Source: Chloracidobacterium sp.
GTDB lineage: Bacteria; Acidobacteriota; Blastocatellia; Pyrinomonadales; Pyrinomonadaceae
Direction: 5' to 3'
NCBI GenBank assembly: GCA_016716365.1
Contig: JADJWM010000018.1
Location: 186,001-250,000, forward strand
DNA: 64,000 nt
Part shown: positions 17,572 through 25,741 of the stretch, in pieces
How the letters are laid out: every line of letters starts with the position of its first letter
Position numbering within the stretch: the first letter of the stretch is position 1
Made by a program: the position numbers and the translations under genes
Notes under the pieces: model-generated
What the model saw: only the letters and a program-made list of their open reading frames with translations
Told to the model about the DNA's origin: nothing
Database searches by the model: none

Positions 17572-17652
17572 TTCCCCTGGTGAAATCAAGCAGATTCAAA
17601 ACCCGCCGCGTCCGTCAAACGATCCCCTCCAGCCTAGGTTAAAAAAAAGTTC

Positions 17653-17693
17653 TTGACATGCTACGTTTATAGCACTATGCTACGTTCATAGCA
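17653..17693 (+). promoter_or_regulatory. blaI promoter with two tandem BlaI-type operators
   Basis: TTGACA (17653-17658), 17-bp spacer, TATGCT (17676-17681). Two near-identical 17-bp sites, ATGCTACGTTTATAGCA (17658-17674) and the copy with C for T (17677-17693), repeat with a 19-bp period. Each has TGCTA...TAGCA dyad symmetry. They cover the -35/spacer and the -10/start region, the layout expected of BlaI/MecI autorepression. Confidence 0.85.
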
Positions 17694-17721
17694 TTAAATC
17701 CACCGCGGGAATTCGAATGTT

Positions 17722-18108
17722 ATGACTTCAACAAAAAATACAAAGCTCTCACGTAGAGAGCGGGAAATAATGGACGTCCTTCACAGCCTTGGCGGCCGGG
17801 CTTCGGCCGAGGATATTCGCCAGGGGTTGACCGATCCGCCGAGCTATTCGGCGGTTCGGGCAATGCTTGTCAAGCTCGAGGCAAAGGGACAAATACAACA
17901 TAACGAAGAGGGCCTGAAATACGTATACACCCCGACCGAATCGCGCACGACGGCACGGCGCAGGGCCCTTGACCAGCTTATCGAAGTGTTCTTCGCCGGC
18001 TCGCCCGGCCAGGCGGTCGCGACCCTGCTAAAGCAGGAAAAGTGGACGCCGGAAGAACTGGACGAACTGCACGCCGAGATCGAAGCGGCGCGCGAGAAAA
18101 GGAGATAA
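17722..18108 (+). CDS. blaI: BlaI/MecI-family transcriptional repressor
   Basis: A 128-residue winged-helix repressor: KLSRREREIMDVLHSLG, SAEDIRQGLTDPPSYSAVRA, MLVKLEAKGQIQHNEEGLKY and the acidic C-terminal dimerisation helices (LDQLIEVFFAGSPGQAVATL). In the classic system BlaI dimers hold operators until the partner M56 protease triggers their cleavage. Tandem operators lie in its promoter, and the M56 gene begins 2 bp after its stop, so the pair forms an operon. No beta-lactamase gene is nearby, so the target regulon is unknown. Confidence 0.92.
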   Translation: MTSTKNTKLSRREREIMDVLHSLGGRASAEDIRQGLTDPPSYSAVRAMLVKLEAKGQIQHNEEGLKYVYTPTESRTTARRRALDQLIEVFFAGSPGQAVATLLKQEKWTPEELDELHAEIEAAREKRR

Positions 18109-18109
18109 T

Positions 18110-19888
18110 ATGACATCGGTTATTTCGGACCTCGTTCTTATACTTAGCGATTCGGTGGCCCTGACCATCCTCGCAAAGGCGACCGTTATCCTTCTGCTCG
18201 GCCTCGTTGCCGGGGCCCTGTCCGTTCGCGCCCAGGCATCGTGGCGGCACCTTGTTTTTGCGACGACCTTCGCCGCCCTGCTGGCACTGCCGATGGTTGT
18301 GATGACCATTCCCGATCTGCCGGTCGAGGTAGCTGCCTCGTCACCGGCAGTCGGATCGGCACCGTTTACCGCTGCCCTTGCTTCAGCGCCGGTGACTGAT
18401 CCGTCCGTGAATAGTGCGGCGGTGCGTACAGTCGCCGATCAAACGACGTGGACGATGCCGTCGGCAGCCACTTTGCTTCTGATCACGTGGATCGCGGGGG
18501 CGTTTTTCCTTTCGCTCTCACTGGTCGTCGACCTCATACGAGTTCGTCATTTCAGACGGCACGGGCTTCCGTCCGACCGGCTGCGAGGCCTGGCCGAACG
18601 GCTCACCATCGAGGCCCGGATAAAGCCCGTGGACGTTTTGCTCCACGAAAAGGTCCAGGCGCCGGTGACGTTCGGCTTCCTTGATCCGGCGGTGATGCTG
18701 CCGGCCGATGCCGAACAGTGGAACGAGGCCGATCTCCGCCGGGCTCTCGTCCATGAATTCGAGCACATCCGCCGCGGCGATTGGATAACCCAGATCGCCG
18801 CACGTATCGCGTGCTCCTTATATTGGTTCCATCCTCTTGTTTGGATGGCCTGGCGAAAACTTTGTTTTGAAGCCGAACGAGCCTGTGACGACGCTGTTGT
18901 TCGAACCGCCGAAAGCGCCGATTACGCTCAACAATTAGTATCCCTCTCGCGGCAGCTTACGGCCGCCCGTACACAACCTATGCTCGGCATGGCAAAGCGA
19001 AGCGACCTCGCCCGCCGCATTACCTCGCTGCTCGACGGAACGAGAAGCCGCGGACGCGCGGGCTTGGCCGCGGCAGCTTTCTCAGTGTTCGTCGGCTTAT
19101 TTGTTTTGATCCCTATCGGCTCGCTTCGCGTTATCGCACAGGTCCAGCCGCCTCCCGAAGTTAAGCAGGAACGGACCGCACAGCCGGTCGTTGAACCCAC
19201 GCCGCCTGCCAGGACAGTTCGGCGGGACGATGGTGAAGATGACGATGATACTGATGACCGCCGGGGCGTCAAACGGCAGGATTCGGCGCTTCTCAAAGCA
19301 GCGGAGCGAAGATCACCCGAGCAAGTCAAAACGCTTATCGACGAAGGGGCCGATGTAAATGTCGTGATACCCGGCGACGGAACGCCCCTGATCGCGGCTG
19401 CAAGAGAAGGCGACTTCGAAATGGTCAAGCTTCTCCTCGACCGGGGTGCAAAACCGAACATCGGCGTCGGCGGCGACGGTAATCCGCTACTGAATGCTGC
19501 CCGCGAAGGGCATCGCGATATCGTTGACCTTCTGCTCGACCGGGGCGCCGACATCAACGCCGGGGTCGAGGGTGACGGCAACGCGCTGATAATGGCCGCC
19601 GGAAGCGGCCACGCCGATATCGTTCTTCTGCTTCTGGATCGCGGGGCCGATATCCACAAAGTCGTTGCAGGCGACGAGAACGCGATCATAAAAGCGTGTG
19701 AACAAGGCCGACTCGAAATGGTCAAGCTTCTCGTTTCGAAGGGAGCGGATGTGAATTCAAGCGTTCGCGTCGATGAAATTCGTGGGAATAAGATCGTTGA
19801 GGAATATCGCACTCCTCTAAGCATGGCGCGGCGAGGCGGTCATACCGCTGTCGTCGAGTACCTTCTCTCTGTCGGTGCACGCCAATAG
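18110..19888 (+). CDS. BlaR1-like M56 metalloprotease fused to ankyrin repeats
   Basis: A 592-residue membrane protein. Membrane segments lie near residues 15-38, 47-66 and 117-142. The zinc-protease motif is HEFEH (215-219), followed by the M56 region HPLVWMAWRKLCFEAERACD, and a fourth helix spans about 306-330. BlaR1 normally has a penicillin-binding sensor domain next. Here a Pro-rich, acid-rich linker (about 335-385) leads instead into six ankyrin repeats (about 388-590; for example GHRDIVDLLLDRGADINAGV). The ribosome site GGAG lies 6 bp before its ATG. It probably inactivates BlaI on a signal; the ankyrin part may sense a protein partner instead of a beta-lactam (inference). Confidence 0.88.
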   Translation: MTSVISDLVLILSDSVALTILAKATVILLLGLVAGALSVRAQASWRHLVFATTFAALLALPMVVMTIPDLPVEVAASSPAVGSAPFTAALASAPVTDPSVNSAAVRTVADQTTWTMPSAATLLLITWIAGAFFLSLSLVVDLIRVRHFRRHGLPSDRLRGLAERLTIEARIKPVDVLLHEKVQAPVTFGFLDPAVMLPADAEQWNEADLRRALVHEFEHIRRGDWITQIAARIACSLYWFHPLVWMAWRKLCFEAERACDDAVVRTAESADYAQQLVSLSRQLTAARTQPMLGMAKRSDLARRITSLLDGTRSRGRAGLAAAAFSVFVGLFVLIPIGSLRVIAQVQPPPEVKQERTAQPVVEPTPPARTVRRDDGEDDDDTDDRRGVKRQDSALLKAAERRSPEQVKTLIDEGADVNVVIPGDGTPLIAAAREGDFEMVKLLLDRGAKPNIGVGGDGNPLLNAAREGHRDIVDLLLDRGADINAGVEGDGNALIMAAGSGHADIVLLLLDRGADIHKVVAGDENAIIKACEQGRLEMVKLLVSKGADVNSSVRVDEIRGNKIVEEYRTPLSMARRGGHTAVVEYLLSVGARQ

Positions 19889-19908
19889 TGCGATCCCAAC
19901 GGCACAAG

Positions 19909-19938
19909 AAAAGGTGGCCGACACCCGGCCACCTTTTT
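19909..19938 (+). terminator. Rho-independent terminator of the blaI-M56 operon
   Basis: AAAAGGTGGCCG (19909-19920), 5-nt loop, CGGCCACCTTTT (19926-19937): a perfect 12-bp stem with a T-run, 20 bp after the M56 stop. Confidence 0.88.
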
Positions 19939-19968
19939 CGACGAAACGATCTTAACACCACGCCGCAG

Positions 19969-20120
19969 CTTGATCAGGTCGAAGCGGTCAAGGTTCAACA
20001 CCTTGTCTCAGGCCGCGACGAGATCGCGTTCGAACTTCTCGCCGCTGTCGGACTGGGCATAGACCTCTGTTTCGGCCCTGAGTACCGAATTCGACCTGAA
20101 GATCAAGGCCACACCCTCTG
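19969..20120 (-). pseudogene. Decayed 3' fragment of a second katG
   Basis: Read on the minus strand this gives VALIFRSNSVLRAETEVYAQ then SDSGEKFERDLVAA, a stop, and DKVLNLDRFDLIK. That aligns over about 47 residues with the C-terminus of the intact KatG (LIFGSNSELRAVAEVYAQSD...AAWDKVMNLDRFDLAK). The stop (20008-20010) replaces the codon for the conserved Trp. The upstream part of the gene is missing. It is either a decayed tandem copy or the residue of a recombination event. Confidence 0.8.
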
Positions 20121-20160
20121 TTTCGACGAGCCCCTCTAGAATAAAAGCCGAGAACTTTAG

Positions 20161-20733
20161 TTATCGCGGTTCGACCGTGATCTTCAGCGAATAATCTCCC
20201 TCGGTCGCACCTTCGGCACCGGCCACTCCGATCAAGATGCTGTAAGGGGCGTTGACCGATATGTACTCCACGGTCCGCGTGCCGTCGTCTTTGTTGGTAA
20301 CGCGTCGCCCCCCGCCGACATTCGCATAGAGCGGATAGCTCGCTTCGCATGATATTGCCGAACGTACGTTCGGCGGGACCGCGTGATCGGCCGGCCGGGC
20401 ACCTTGCCGAAGTGCGTAAAGACTGAGTTTCGCGCCGGCTTTGGGCGTCAGGGTGATCTTCATTTTCGAAGCGGCCGGAAGCCCTACACGATAGAGCACG
20501 TGGTTCCCGTTGAACATCTCAAATCGAGTTCCCGGGAAGCAGGCGACCTGGCTGCTTTCGGCCCAGCGCAGCGGTATTTTCTGGCCGGAACTGATGTTTC
20601 CCGTGATCTCTCCGGCGGGCGAATTTTCGGGCATGTTCAGGGCGGTCACTTTCGGTTCGGGCTCGGTTTGGGCCAGAACAGAGACCGATAGCAGCAAAGC
20701 GAACGTTGACGCCAATGCGATCCGTTTCATCAA
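20161..20733 (-). CDS. Secreted hypothetical protein
   Basis: A 190-residue protein with a signal peptide (KRIALASTFALLLSVSVLAQ) and no recognised family. The mature part has GQKIPLRWAESSQVACFPGT, VLYRVGLPAASKMKITLTPK and a C-terminal YSILIGVAGAEGATEGDYSL, reminiscent of bacterial pre-peptidase C-terminal-like beta domains. Two cysteines in the mature part could form a disulfide. It lies between the katG fragment and the katG terminator on the same strand as katG. Confidence 0.65.
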   Translation of the reverse strand: MMKRIALASTFALLLSVSVLAQTEPEPKVTALNMPENSPAGEITGNISSGQKIPLRWAESSQVACFPGTRFEMFNGNHVLYRVGLPAASKMKITLTPKAGAKLSLYALRQGARPADHAVPPNVRSAISCEASYPLYANVGGGRRVTNKDDGTRTVEYISVNAPYSILIGVAGAEGATEGDYSLKITVEPR

Positions 20734-20845
20734 TTCCTCCTTAATTTGGTCTGAATCTGAAAAGGTAAAGGATGTTTTGGTACACCTATAATACCTTACA
20801 TGAGCCGACGGGCCGAATCAGGTATTCGGCTGCCGTCAAGAAACG

Positions 20846-20877
20846 AAAAAGGCAGCCCGCTGTCGGACTGCCTTTTC
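20846..20877 (-). terminator. Terminator of the perR-katG operon
   Basis: AAAAAGGCAG...CTGCCTTTT with an inner CCG/CGG pairing around a 4-nt loop, 24 bp after the katG stop. On the minus strand it ends in a T-run; it is also T-rich on the other side, so it could act in both directions. Confidence 0.8.
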
Positions 20878-20900
20878 CGAATTGAGAGATGTCCTGATCG

Positions 20901-23168
20901 CTACTTTGCCAGATCGAACCGGTCGAGGTTCATCACCTTGTCCCAGGCCGCGACGAAATCGCGTACGAACTTCTCGCCGTTGTCGGACTGGGCATAGACT
21001 TCTGCTACCGCACGCAGTTCCGAGTTCGAACCGAAGATCAGGTCGACACGCGACCCGAGCCACCTCAGTTCGCCGGTCTTCCGGTCGTGTCCCTCAAAAA
21101 CCGTTTCGGCATCGTCCGCAGCTTTCCACTCCGTACTCATATCGAGCAGGTTAACGAAAAAGTCGTTCGAAAGGGTGCCCGGCCGTTTTGTGAAGACCCC
21201 GTGCGTCGAGCCGCCCGTGTTCGCCCCAAGGGCCCGCATCCCGCCGACCAGCGCCGTCATTTCCGGGACCGTCAGCGTAAGCTGCTGTGCCTTATCGACC
21301 AGCATTTCCTCGGCCGAAACCTTGTACTGCGGCTTCTTGTAATTGCGGAAGCCGTCCGCGATCGGTTCCATATAAACGAACGAATCGACATCTGTCTGTT
21401 CCTGAGAAGCGTCGCCGCGTCCGGGCCTGAACGGCACCGATACATCGACCCCGCCGTCTCTCGCGGCCTTTTCGATAGCGGCACAGCCCCCGAGCACGAT
21501 CAGGTCGGCAAGTGAAATGTCCTTGCCCGAGCTGCCCTTTATTTCTTCAAGTTTGCCGATCACGGCCTCAAGGTCGCTCGGGTTGTTCACTTCCCAATTC
21601 TTTTGCGGTTCAAGCCGGACACGGGCTCCGTTCGCACCGCCTCGCTTGTCGCCGCCGCGGAAGGTCGAGGCCGAAGCCCACGCCGCACCTACAAGCTGTG
21701 ATACCGACAGGCCAGAATCGAGGATCTTCGCTTTCAGTTCGGCGATGTCCGCGTCGCTGAGCGATGCATTGCCAGCCGGGACCGGATCCTGCCAGATGAA
21801 GTCTTCCGCCGGGACCTCGGGTCCCAGGTATCGGACCTTCGGGCCCATGTCGCGATGCGTCAGCTTAAACCAGGCCTTAGCGAACGCATCCGCAAACTGG
21901 TCCGGATTCTCAAGGAAACGCCGAGAGATCTTTTCGTATTCGGGGTCGAACCGCAGGCTCAAGTCCGTCGTCAACATCGTCGGAAGCCATCGCTTTGTCT
22001 TGTCGTATGCGTCCGGTATGATCGCCTCGGCGTTCTTGGCCACCCACTGATGAGCACCTGCGGGGCTCTTCGTAAGTTCCCATTCGTACCCGAACAGATT
22101 CTCGAAAAAGTTGTTCGACCACTGGGTCGGCGTCTTGGTCCAGGTGACCTCGAGGCCGCTGGTGATGGTGTGTTCGCCCTTGCCGGTGCCGAACTTGTTA
22201 AACCATCCAAAACCCTGTGCAGCCAGGCTCGCGCCTTCCGGCTCGACGCCGACGTTATCTGCCGGTGCCGCACCGTGCGTCTTTCCGAACGTATGCCCGC
22301 CGGCGATCAGGGCTACGGTTTCCTCGTCGTTCATCGCCATCCTGCCGAACGTGTCGCGGATGTCGTAAGCTGCCTTAAGGGGGTCGGGGTTCCCGTCCGG
22401 GCCTTCCGGGTTGACGTAGATCAAGCCCATCTGGACCGCGCCGAGCGGGTCTTCGAGTCGTCGGCTATGAATATCGCCGTCGGCGCTGTCATCTGAAACA
22501 AGCGTGCCTTCCTGCCTGTCCGCACCCTCCGAACCGTGCTTGTAGCGGATGTCGCCGCCAAGCCACTTATCCTCGGCTCCCCAATAAACATCCTGGTCCG
22601 GTTCCCAGGTGTCCGGGCGGCCGCCGCCGAAGCCGAGCGTCTTAAAGCCCATCGATTCCAGGGCCACGTTCCCGACCAGTATGAAGAGGTCGGACCAGGA
22701 GATCTTGTTCCCGTACTTTTGCTTGATCGGCCAGAGCAGACGCCGCCCCTTGTCCAGGCTGACGTTGTCCGGCCAGCTGTTAAGCGGGGCGAATCGCTGC
22801 TGTCCCCGTCCGCCGCCGCCGCGGCCGTCGCCGATGCGGTAGGTGCCGGCCGCGTGCCACGCGAGTCGAATAAATAGGCCGCCGTAATGTCCGAAGTCCG
22901 CCGGCCACCAATCCTGCGAATCGGTCATCAATGCCTCGAGGTCCTTTTTCAGCGCGGCATAGTCGAGCTTTTTGAACTCTTCCGAATAATCGAAACCGGG
23001 CCCCATCGGATCAGACTTCGACGAATGCTGGCGAAGGATCTCCAATCGAAGCTGGTTCGGCCACCAATCGCGGTTTGCCCTGAAAGTACCGTGGGTGTAC
23101 CTCAGGGTTCCGCTCGTAAACGGGCACTTGCCGGACCCGTTGCCATTGCTATTTCCGTTTTCTGCCAT
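20901..23168 (-). CDS. katG: Catalase-peroxidase KatG
   Basis: A 755-residue bifunctional heme enzyme that removes hydrogen peroxide. Distal-side residues Arg101, Trp104 and His105 lie in RLAWHAAGTYR. The proximal heme ligand is His292 (ALIAGGHTFGKTHG). The Trp104, Tyr251 (GLIYVNPEG) and Met277 (RMAMNDEET) needed for the catalase-specific covalent adduct are all present. The C-terminal duplicate half is complete. Length is typical (about 720-750). It is 93 bp downstream of perR on the same strand and shares its terminator region, so it is likely in the peroxide-induced perR-katG transcript. A decayed second copy of its 3' end lies about 0.8 kb further on. Confidence 0.97.
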   Translation of the reverse strand: MAENGNSNGNGSGKCPFTSGTLRYTHGTFRANRDWWPNQLRLEILRQHSSKSDPMGPGFDYSEEFKKLDYAALKKDLEALMTDSQDWWPADFGHYGGLFIRLAWHAAGTYRIGDGRGGGGRGQQRFAPLNSWPDNVSLDKGRRLLWPIKQKYGNKISWSDLFILVGNVALESMGFKTLGFGGGRPDTWEPDQDVYWGAEDKWLGGDIRYKHGSEGADRQEGTLVSDDSADGDIHSRRLEDPLGAVQMGLIYVNPEGPDGNPDPLKAAYDIRDTFGRMAMNDEETVALIAGGHTFGKTHGAAPADNVGVEPEGASLAAQGFGWFNKFGTGKGEHTITSGLEVTWTKTPTQWSNNFFENLFGYEWELTKSPAGAHQWVAKNAEAIIPDAYDKTKRWLPTMLTTDLSLRFDPEYEKISRRFLENPDQFADAFAKAWFKLTHRDMGPKVRYLGPEVPAEDFIWQDPVPAGNASLSDADIAELKAKILDSGLSVSQLVGAAWASASTFRGGDKRGGANGARVRLEPQKNWEVNNPSDLEAVIGKLEEIKGSSGKDISLADLIVLGGCAAIEKAARDGGVDVSVPFRPGRGDASQEQTDVDSFVYMEPIADGFRNYKKPQYKVSAEEMLVDKAQQLTLTVPEMTALVGGMRALGANTGGSTHGVFTKRPGTLSNDFFVNLLDMSTEWKAADDAETVFEGHDRKTGELRWLGSRVDLIFGSNSELRAVAEVYAQSDNGEKFVRDFVAAWDKVMNLDRFDLAK

Positions 23169-23261
23169 CTTTTTATTTTCCTTTTTTTATTTAGTTTTGC
23201 GGGACCTTGATGATGCCTGACGGTCCCCGATCATAACTGCCGGAAACTCCTGGATCGCGAC

Positions 23262-23666
23262 CTAGCCGCAGTCCGGGCAAAGGCCCCGGAGGGTCAGTTC
23301 GATCGATTCAGGTTCGAAACTTGAACGCTCTGCCGCCTCTTTGACAAGGCCGGGCGGGATCCGAAGATCGAGGTCGACGAGCTTGCCGCACTGGGTGCAG
23401 ACCGCGTGGTCATGCCTTGACAGCCTTCGGTCGTACCGCGACGCTCCGGAACCAAAGCGGACCTCGCCGATCAGCCCTTCTTGCTTCAGATATCGCAGCG
23501 AGTTATAGACGGTCGCGAACGAGATGCCGGGCAACAAGCGGCGGGCACTTTCGAAAACCTCGTTCGCCGTAAGGTGGTCTTCCGCATCGCGGATCACCTC
23601 AAGTACGGCCTTACGCTGCTTGGTCAATCCTGAAATGCCAATATCTTTCATTGGGTTTTTGATCAT
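23262..23666 (-). CDS. perR: PerR-type peroxide-sensing Fur-family repressor
   Basis: A 134-residue Fur-family protein. It has the helix-turn-helix region with ISFATVYNSLRYLKQEGL, and the regulatory metal site aligns fully with Bacillus PerR: His31, Asp79 (SRYDRR), His85, His87 and Asp98. The aspartate at the last position, not glutamate, is the residue that favours the peroxide-sensing type. Structural zinc cysteines are C90/C93 and C130/C133. Metal-catalysed His oxidation would release DNA. The ATG at 23666 lies close to the predicted transcription start; an ATG at 23651 is an alternative. It controls its own promoter and katG. Confidence 0.9.
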   Translation of the reverse strand: MIKNPMKDIGISGLTKQRKAVLEVIRDAEDHLTANEVFESARRLLPGISFATVYNSLRYLKQEGLIGEVRFGSGASRYDRRLSRHDHAVCTQCGKLVDLDLRIPPGLVKEAAERSSFEPESIELTLRGLCPDCG

Positions 23667-23677
23667 TTCTGATTTTT

Positions 23678-23700
23678 ATTAGAATAATTCCAATTCTAAT
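23678..23700 (-). promoter_or_regulatory. PerR/Fur-box operator inside the perR promoter
   Basis: ATTAGAAT, 7 nt, ATTCTAAT is a perfect 8-bp inverted repeat with the AT-rich look of a PerR box. On the minus strand it falls within TTGACT (23704-23709), 17 bp, TATTCT (23681-23686), so bound PerR would block RNA polymerase. A 13-bp direct repeat, GAGTCAAGCGGCC, at 23703 and 23723 overlaps the -35. Confidence 0.8.
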
Positions 23701-23746
23701 AAGAGTCAAGCGGCCCCGCCGTGAGTCAAGCGGCCAAGGCCCTTCC

Positions 23747-23774
23747 TTACAAAAAGGCCCTATTCGGTTAAAAT
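23747..23774 (+). promoter_or_regulatory. Promoter of the divergent ferritin-like gene
   Basis: TTACAA (23747-23752), 16-bp spacer and TAAAAT (23769-23774), about 10 bp before the TTG start. The perR operator is about 47 bp upstream of this -35, so shared regulation is possible but not certain. Confidence 0.45.
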
Positions 23775-23784
23775 CGAAGAGAAC

Positions 23785-24273
23785 TTGAACAACGGTCGCC
23801 AAAACCTGATCAAGATCCTGCAGCACGCCTATTCCGGCGAGGTCGCCGCGGCGTACGCCTATCGCGGGCATTGGAAGAGCCTCAAAGATTCGCCCGAACG
23901 CGAGCGCATCCAGAAGATCGAGGAAGAGGAATGGGACCACCGCCGCCGCGTTGGCAACTGGCTCGAAAAGCTCGGGTCCGCCCCGCGACCCTTGCGCGAA
24001 AAGGTCTTCTGGACCATCGGCCGGACGCTCGGGGTGACCTGCCACGTCTCGGGGTGGTTCATGCCGATGTATTTCGCGGGCCGTCTTGAGAGCAAGAACT
24101 CGGTCGAATACGAGGAGGCCGCCGTCTTCGCAAAGGAACTTGAAATGGACGAATGCGTCGAGGACCTGCTTGACATGGCCCGCGTCGAGGTCGAACACGA
24201 GGTATTCTTCCACACCGTCGTCGCGGGGCATCGGCTGCTCCCATTGATGAAGCGGATGTTTGGCTGGAGTTAG
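23785..24273 (+). CDS. COQ7/ferritin-like di-iron protein
   Basis: A 162-residue four-helix protein with the metal pattern of the demethoxyubiquinone hydroxylase (COQ7)/ferritin-like group: HAYSGEVAAAYAYRGHW, EEEEWDHRRRVGNWL (ExxH), and MARVEVEHEVFFHTV (ExxH). It uses menaquinone-type neighbours' quinone chemistry at best by inference, since this organism appears to make menaquinone, so a hydroxylase role in ubiquinone synthesis is doubtful. Position next to perR-katG suggests an iron or peroxide-related role. The start is a TTG at 23785; no ATG is available. Confidence 0.72.
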   Translation: MNNGRQNLIKILQHAYSGEVAAAYAYRGHWKSLKDSPERERIQKIEEEEWDHRRRVGNWLEKLGSAPRPLREKVFWTIGRTLGVTCHVSGWFMPMYFAGRLESKNSVEYEEAAVFAKELEMDECVEDLLDMARVEVEHEVFFHTVVAGHRLLPLMKRMFGWS

Positions 24274-24274
24274 G

Positions 24275-25351
24275 TCAGTTCAATTTCACGTAGGCCCGAT
24301 GAATGACGACGTCAGCTTTATCTCTTGCCTCGTACACGGCTTCATTTTTTGAGGCGCGGGTTACCACCTTCGACTTTGCAACCGTCTCACGTTCCTTCAC
24401 CGTTCCTTTTTCGGCCTCCGAAAGAAAGTTGCTGATATCGCCGGCGGTCGGTTCACTTTCAGCTTTTGGCTGATCGGCCAACGAGATCGCTTCGGTCACG
24501 GCGGCCTTTAGCATCTTCGGCCAGAGTTTTCCAAACAGGTGACTGGACAGGTAGATATCGGCGCTGTTTATCTTTCCGTTAATGGCGAACGCATAGCCGA
24601 TGACGTCGGTCTTGCCTTTTGTTAGATCAGAGAATTTCTTTGCGAATTCTTCTCTCGCCTTCACGAGCTTCTTGTTTTCAAGCGAAAGCTGCAGGCTGGA
24701 GGCCGAGCTGTTTACCGTAACATCGACCGTCACGTTGGCAGAGATGTTCTTCTGTGCGTTCGCCACCTCCTTCCAAACTTCGGTCTGTGAACCTCTTCCC
24801 GATGCAGATCCTGATCCTGTCCCCGTTCCATTTCCGGTCCCAGATGATCTCGCCCCATTTAACGTAATGCCTCCATTGGTAGCCACCTTCAGTTCCTTCG
24901 ATACTACACGCTCTTCCGAGGATGAAAATTCCTTCCTGCTTTCATTGCCGCGGCCTTCCCATCTTTCAGCCTCGACGCAGAAGGCTTCGATCGATATCTT
25001 GCCGGACATTCGCGGAATGATGACACTGATCGCAAGCACGCGGTCCTGCTTTCCGCCCTTTACGATGTCCCCGGACTGTATGAAAACATCGTAAGTCGGC
25101 GAGATGTTCTCAACCAACAGCTCGTCCACGTCTTCGGTTTCATACACCTTAAAGACCTTCATCTCCATCGCCTCTTGCAGCGTGATCAAATTAATATTGC
25201 TGCTCGCATCCTCACCGTGGATAAGAAAGATCGTTAGATTCTTGTGCGTGTACGGTGCCGATATCCGATATGCGGTCTGGCCAAACGCTGACTCAACTCC
25301 GATGCAAAGACACACCACCACCCTAAGGCTGATACTCGTCAGGTCCTTCAT
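24275..25351 (-). CDS. Secreted DUF6569/ARPP-1-like protein
   Basis: A 358-residue exported protein with a signal peptide (about 1-25, ending near AFGQ). Residues about 30-150 have YTHKNLTIFLIHG, LLVENISPTYDVFIQSGDIV, KGGKQDRVLAISVIIPRMSG and IEAFCVEAERWEGR, which I recognise as resembling the ARPP-1/DUF6569 domain. A Gly/Ser/Thr-rich linker (SGTGNGTGTGSGSASGRGS) follows, then an alpha-rich C-terminal region. Function unknown. Its stop is 1 bp from the stop of the convergent ferritin-like gene. Confidence 0.6.
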   Translation of the reverse strand: MKDLTSISLRVVVCLCIGVESAFGQTAYRISAPYTHKNLTIFLIHGEDASSNINLITLQEAMEMKVFKVYETEDVDELLVENISPTYDVFIQSGDIVKGGKQDRVLAISVIIPRMSGKISIEAFCVEAERWEGRGNESRKEFSSSEERVVSKELKVATNGGITLNGARSSGTGNGTGTGSGSASGRGSQTEVWKEVANAQKNISANVTVDVTVNSSASSLQLSLENKKLVKAREEFAKKFSDLTKGKTDVIGYAFAINGKINSADIYLSSHLFGKLWPKMLKAAVTEAISLADQPKAESEPTAGDISNFLSEAEKGTVKERETVAKSKVVTRASKNEAVYEARDKADVVIHRAYVKLN

Positions 25352-25375
25352 AAAAATTACCTCGCTTCGTTTCTA

Positions 25376-25741
25376 AATCTAATTAACTAACGATTGTTCA
25401 AATTCGTGCTTCTATTTTTGTGAGATGCACGACTAAGAAAATGGATGCACGGCGGGACCTTGCTTTTAATAATAGATTGATCAAGTGTTCATAAGGAAAA
25501 AGGCTTCGCTTCTCGGCACAGTCGATGACTTCACTAGTGCTGATGTCCCACGCGCACGGATTCCCGACAGGCACGCTCCCTACCGGTCGTGTTTCTACCG
25601 TTTCTTCCGATTGCTCATGTTGATCGTTTCGATCAGGTCGAGGGTCAGATAGCCTTCACGAGAGAGGCCGGGTTTTGCGAAGGCATCACACCAAACCCCG
25701 CCTTGCAGGTAAGCCTGAAACCGGCCCGGGGCTTCATTTCT
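25376..25741. other. Gene-free stretch
   Basis: About 365 bases between the DUF6569-like gene start and the epimerase stop. It is AT-rich near 25376-25500, where the promoter of the former is expected. A frame at 25589-25819 has no family features. I see no repeat or hairpin of note. Confidence 0.5.
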
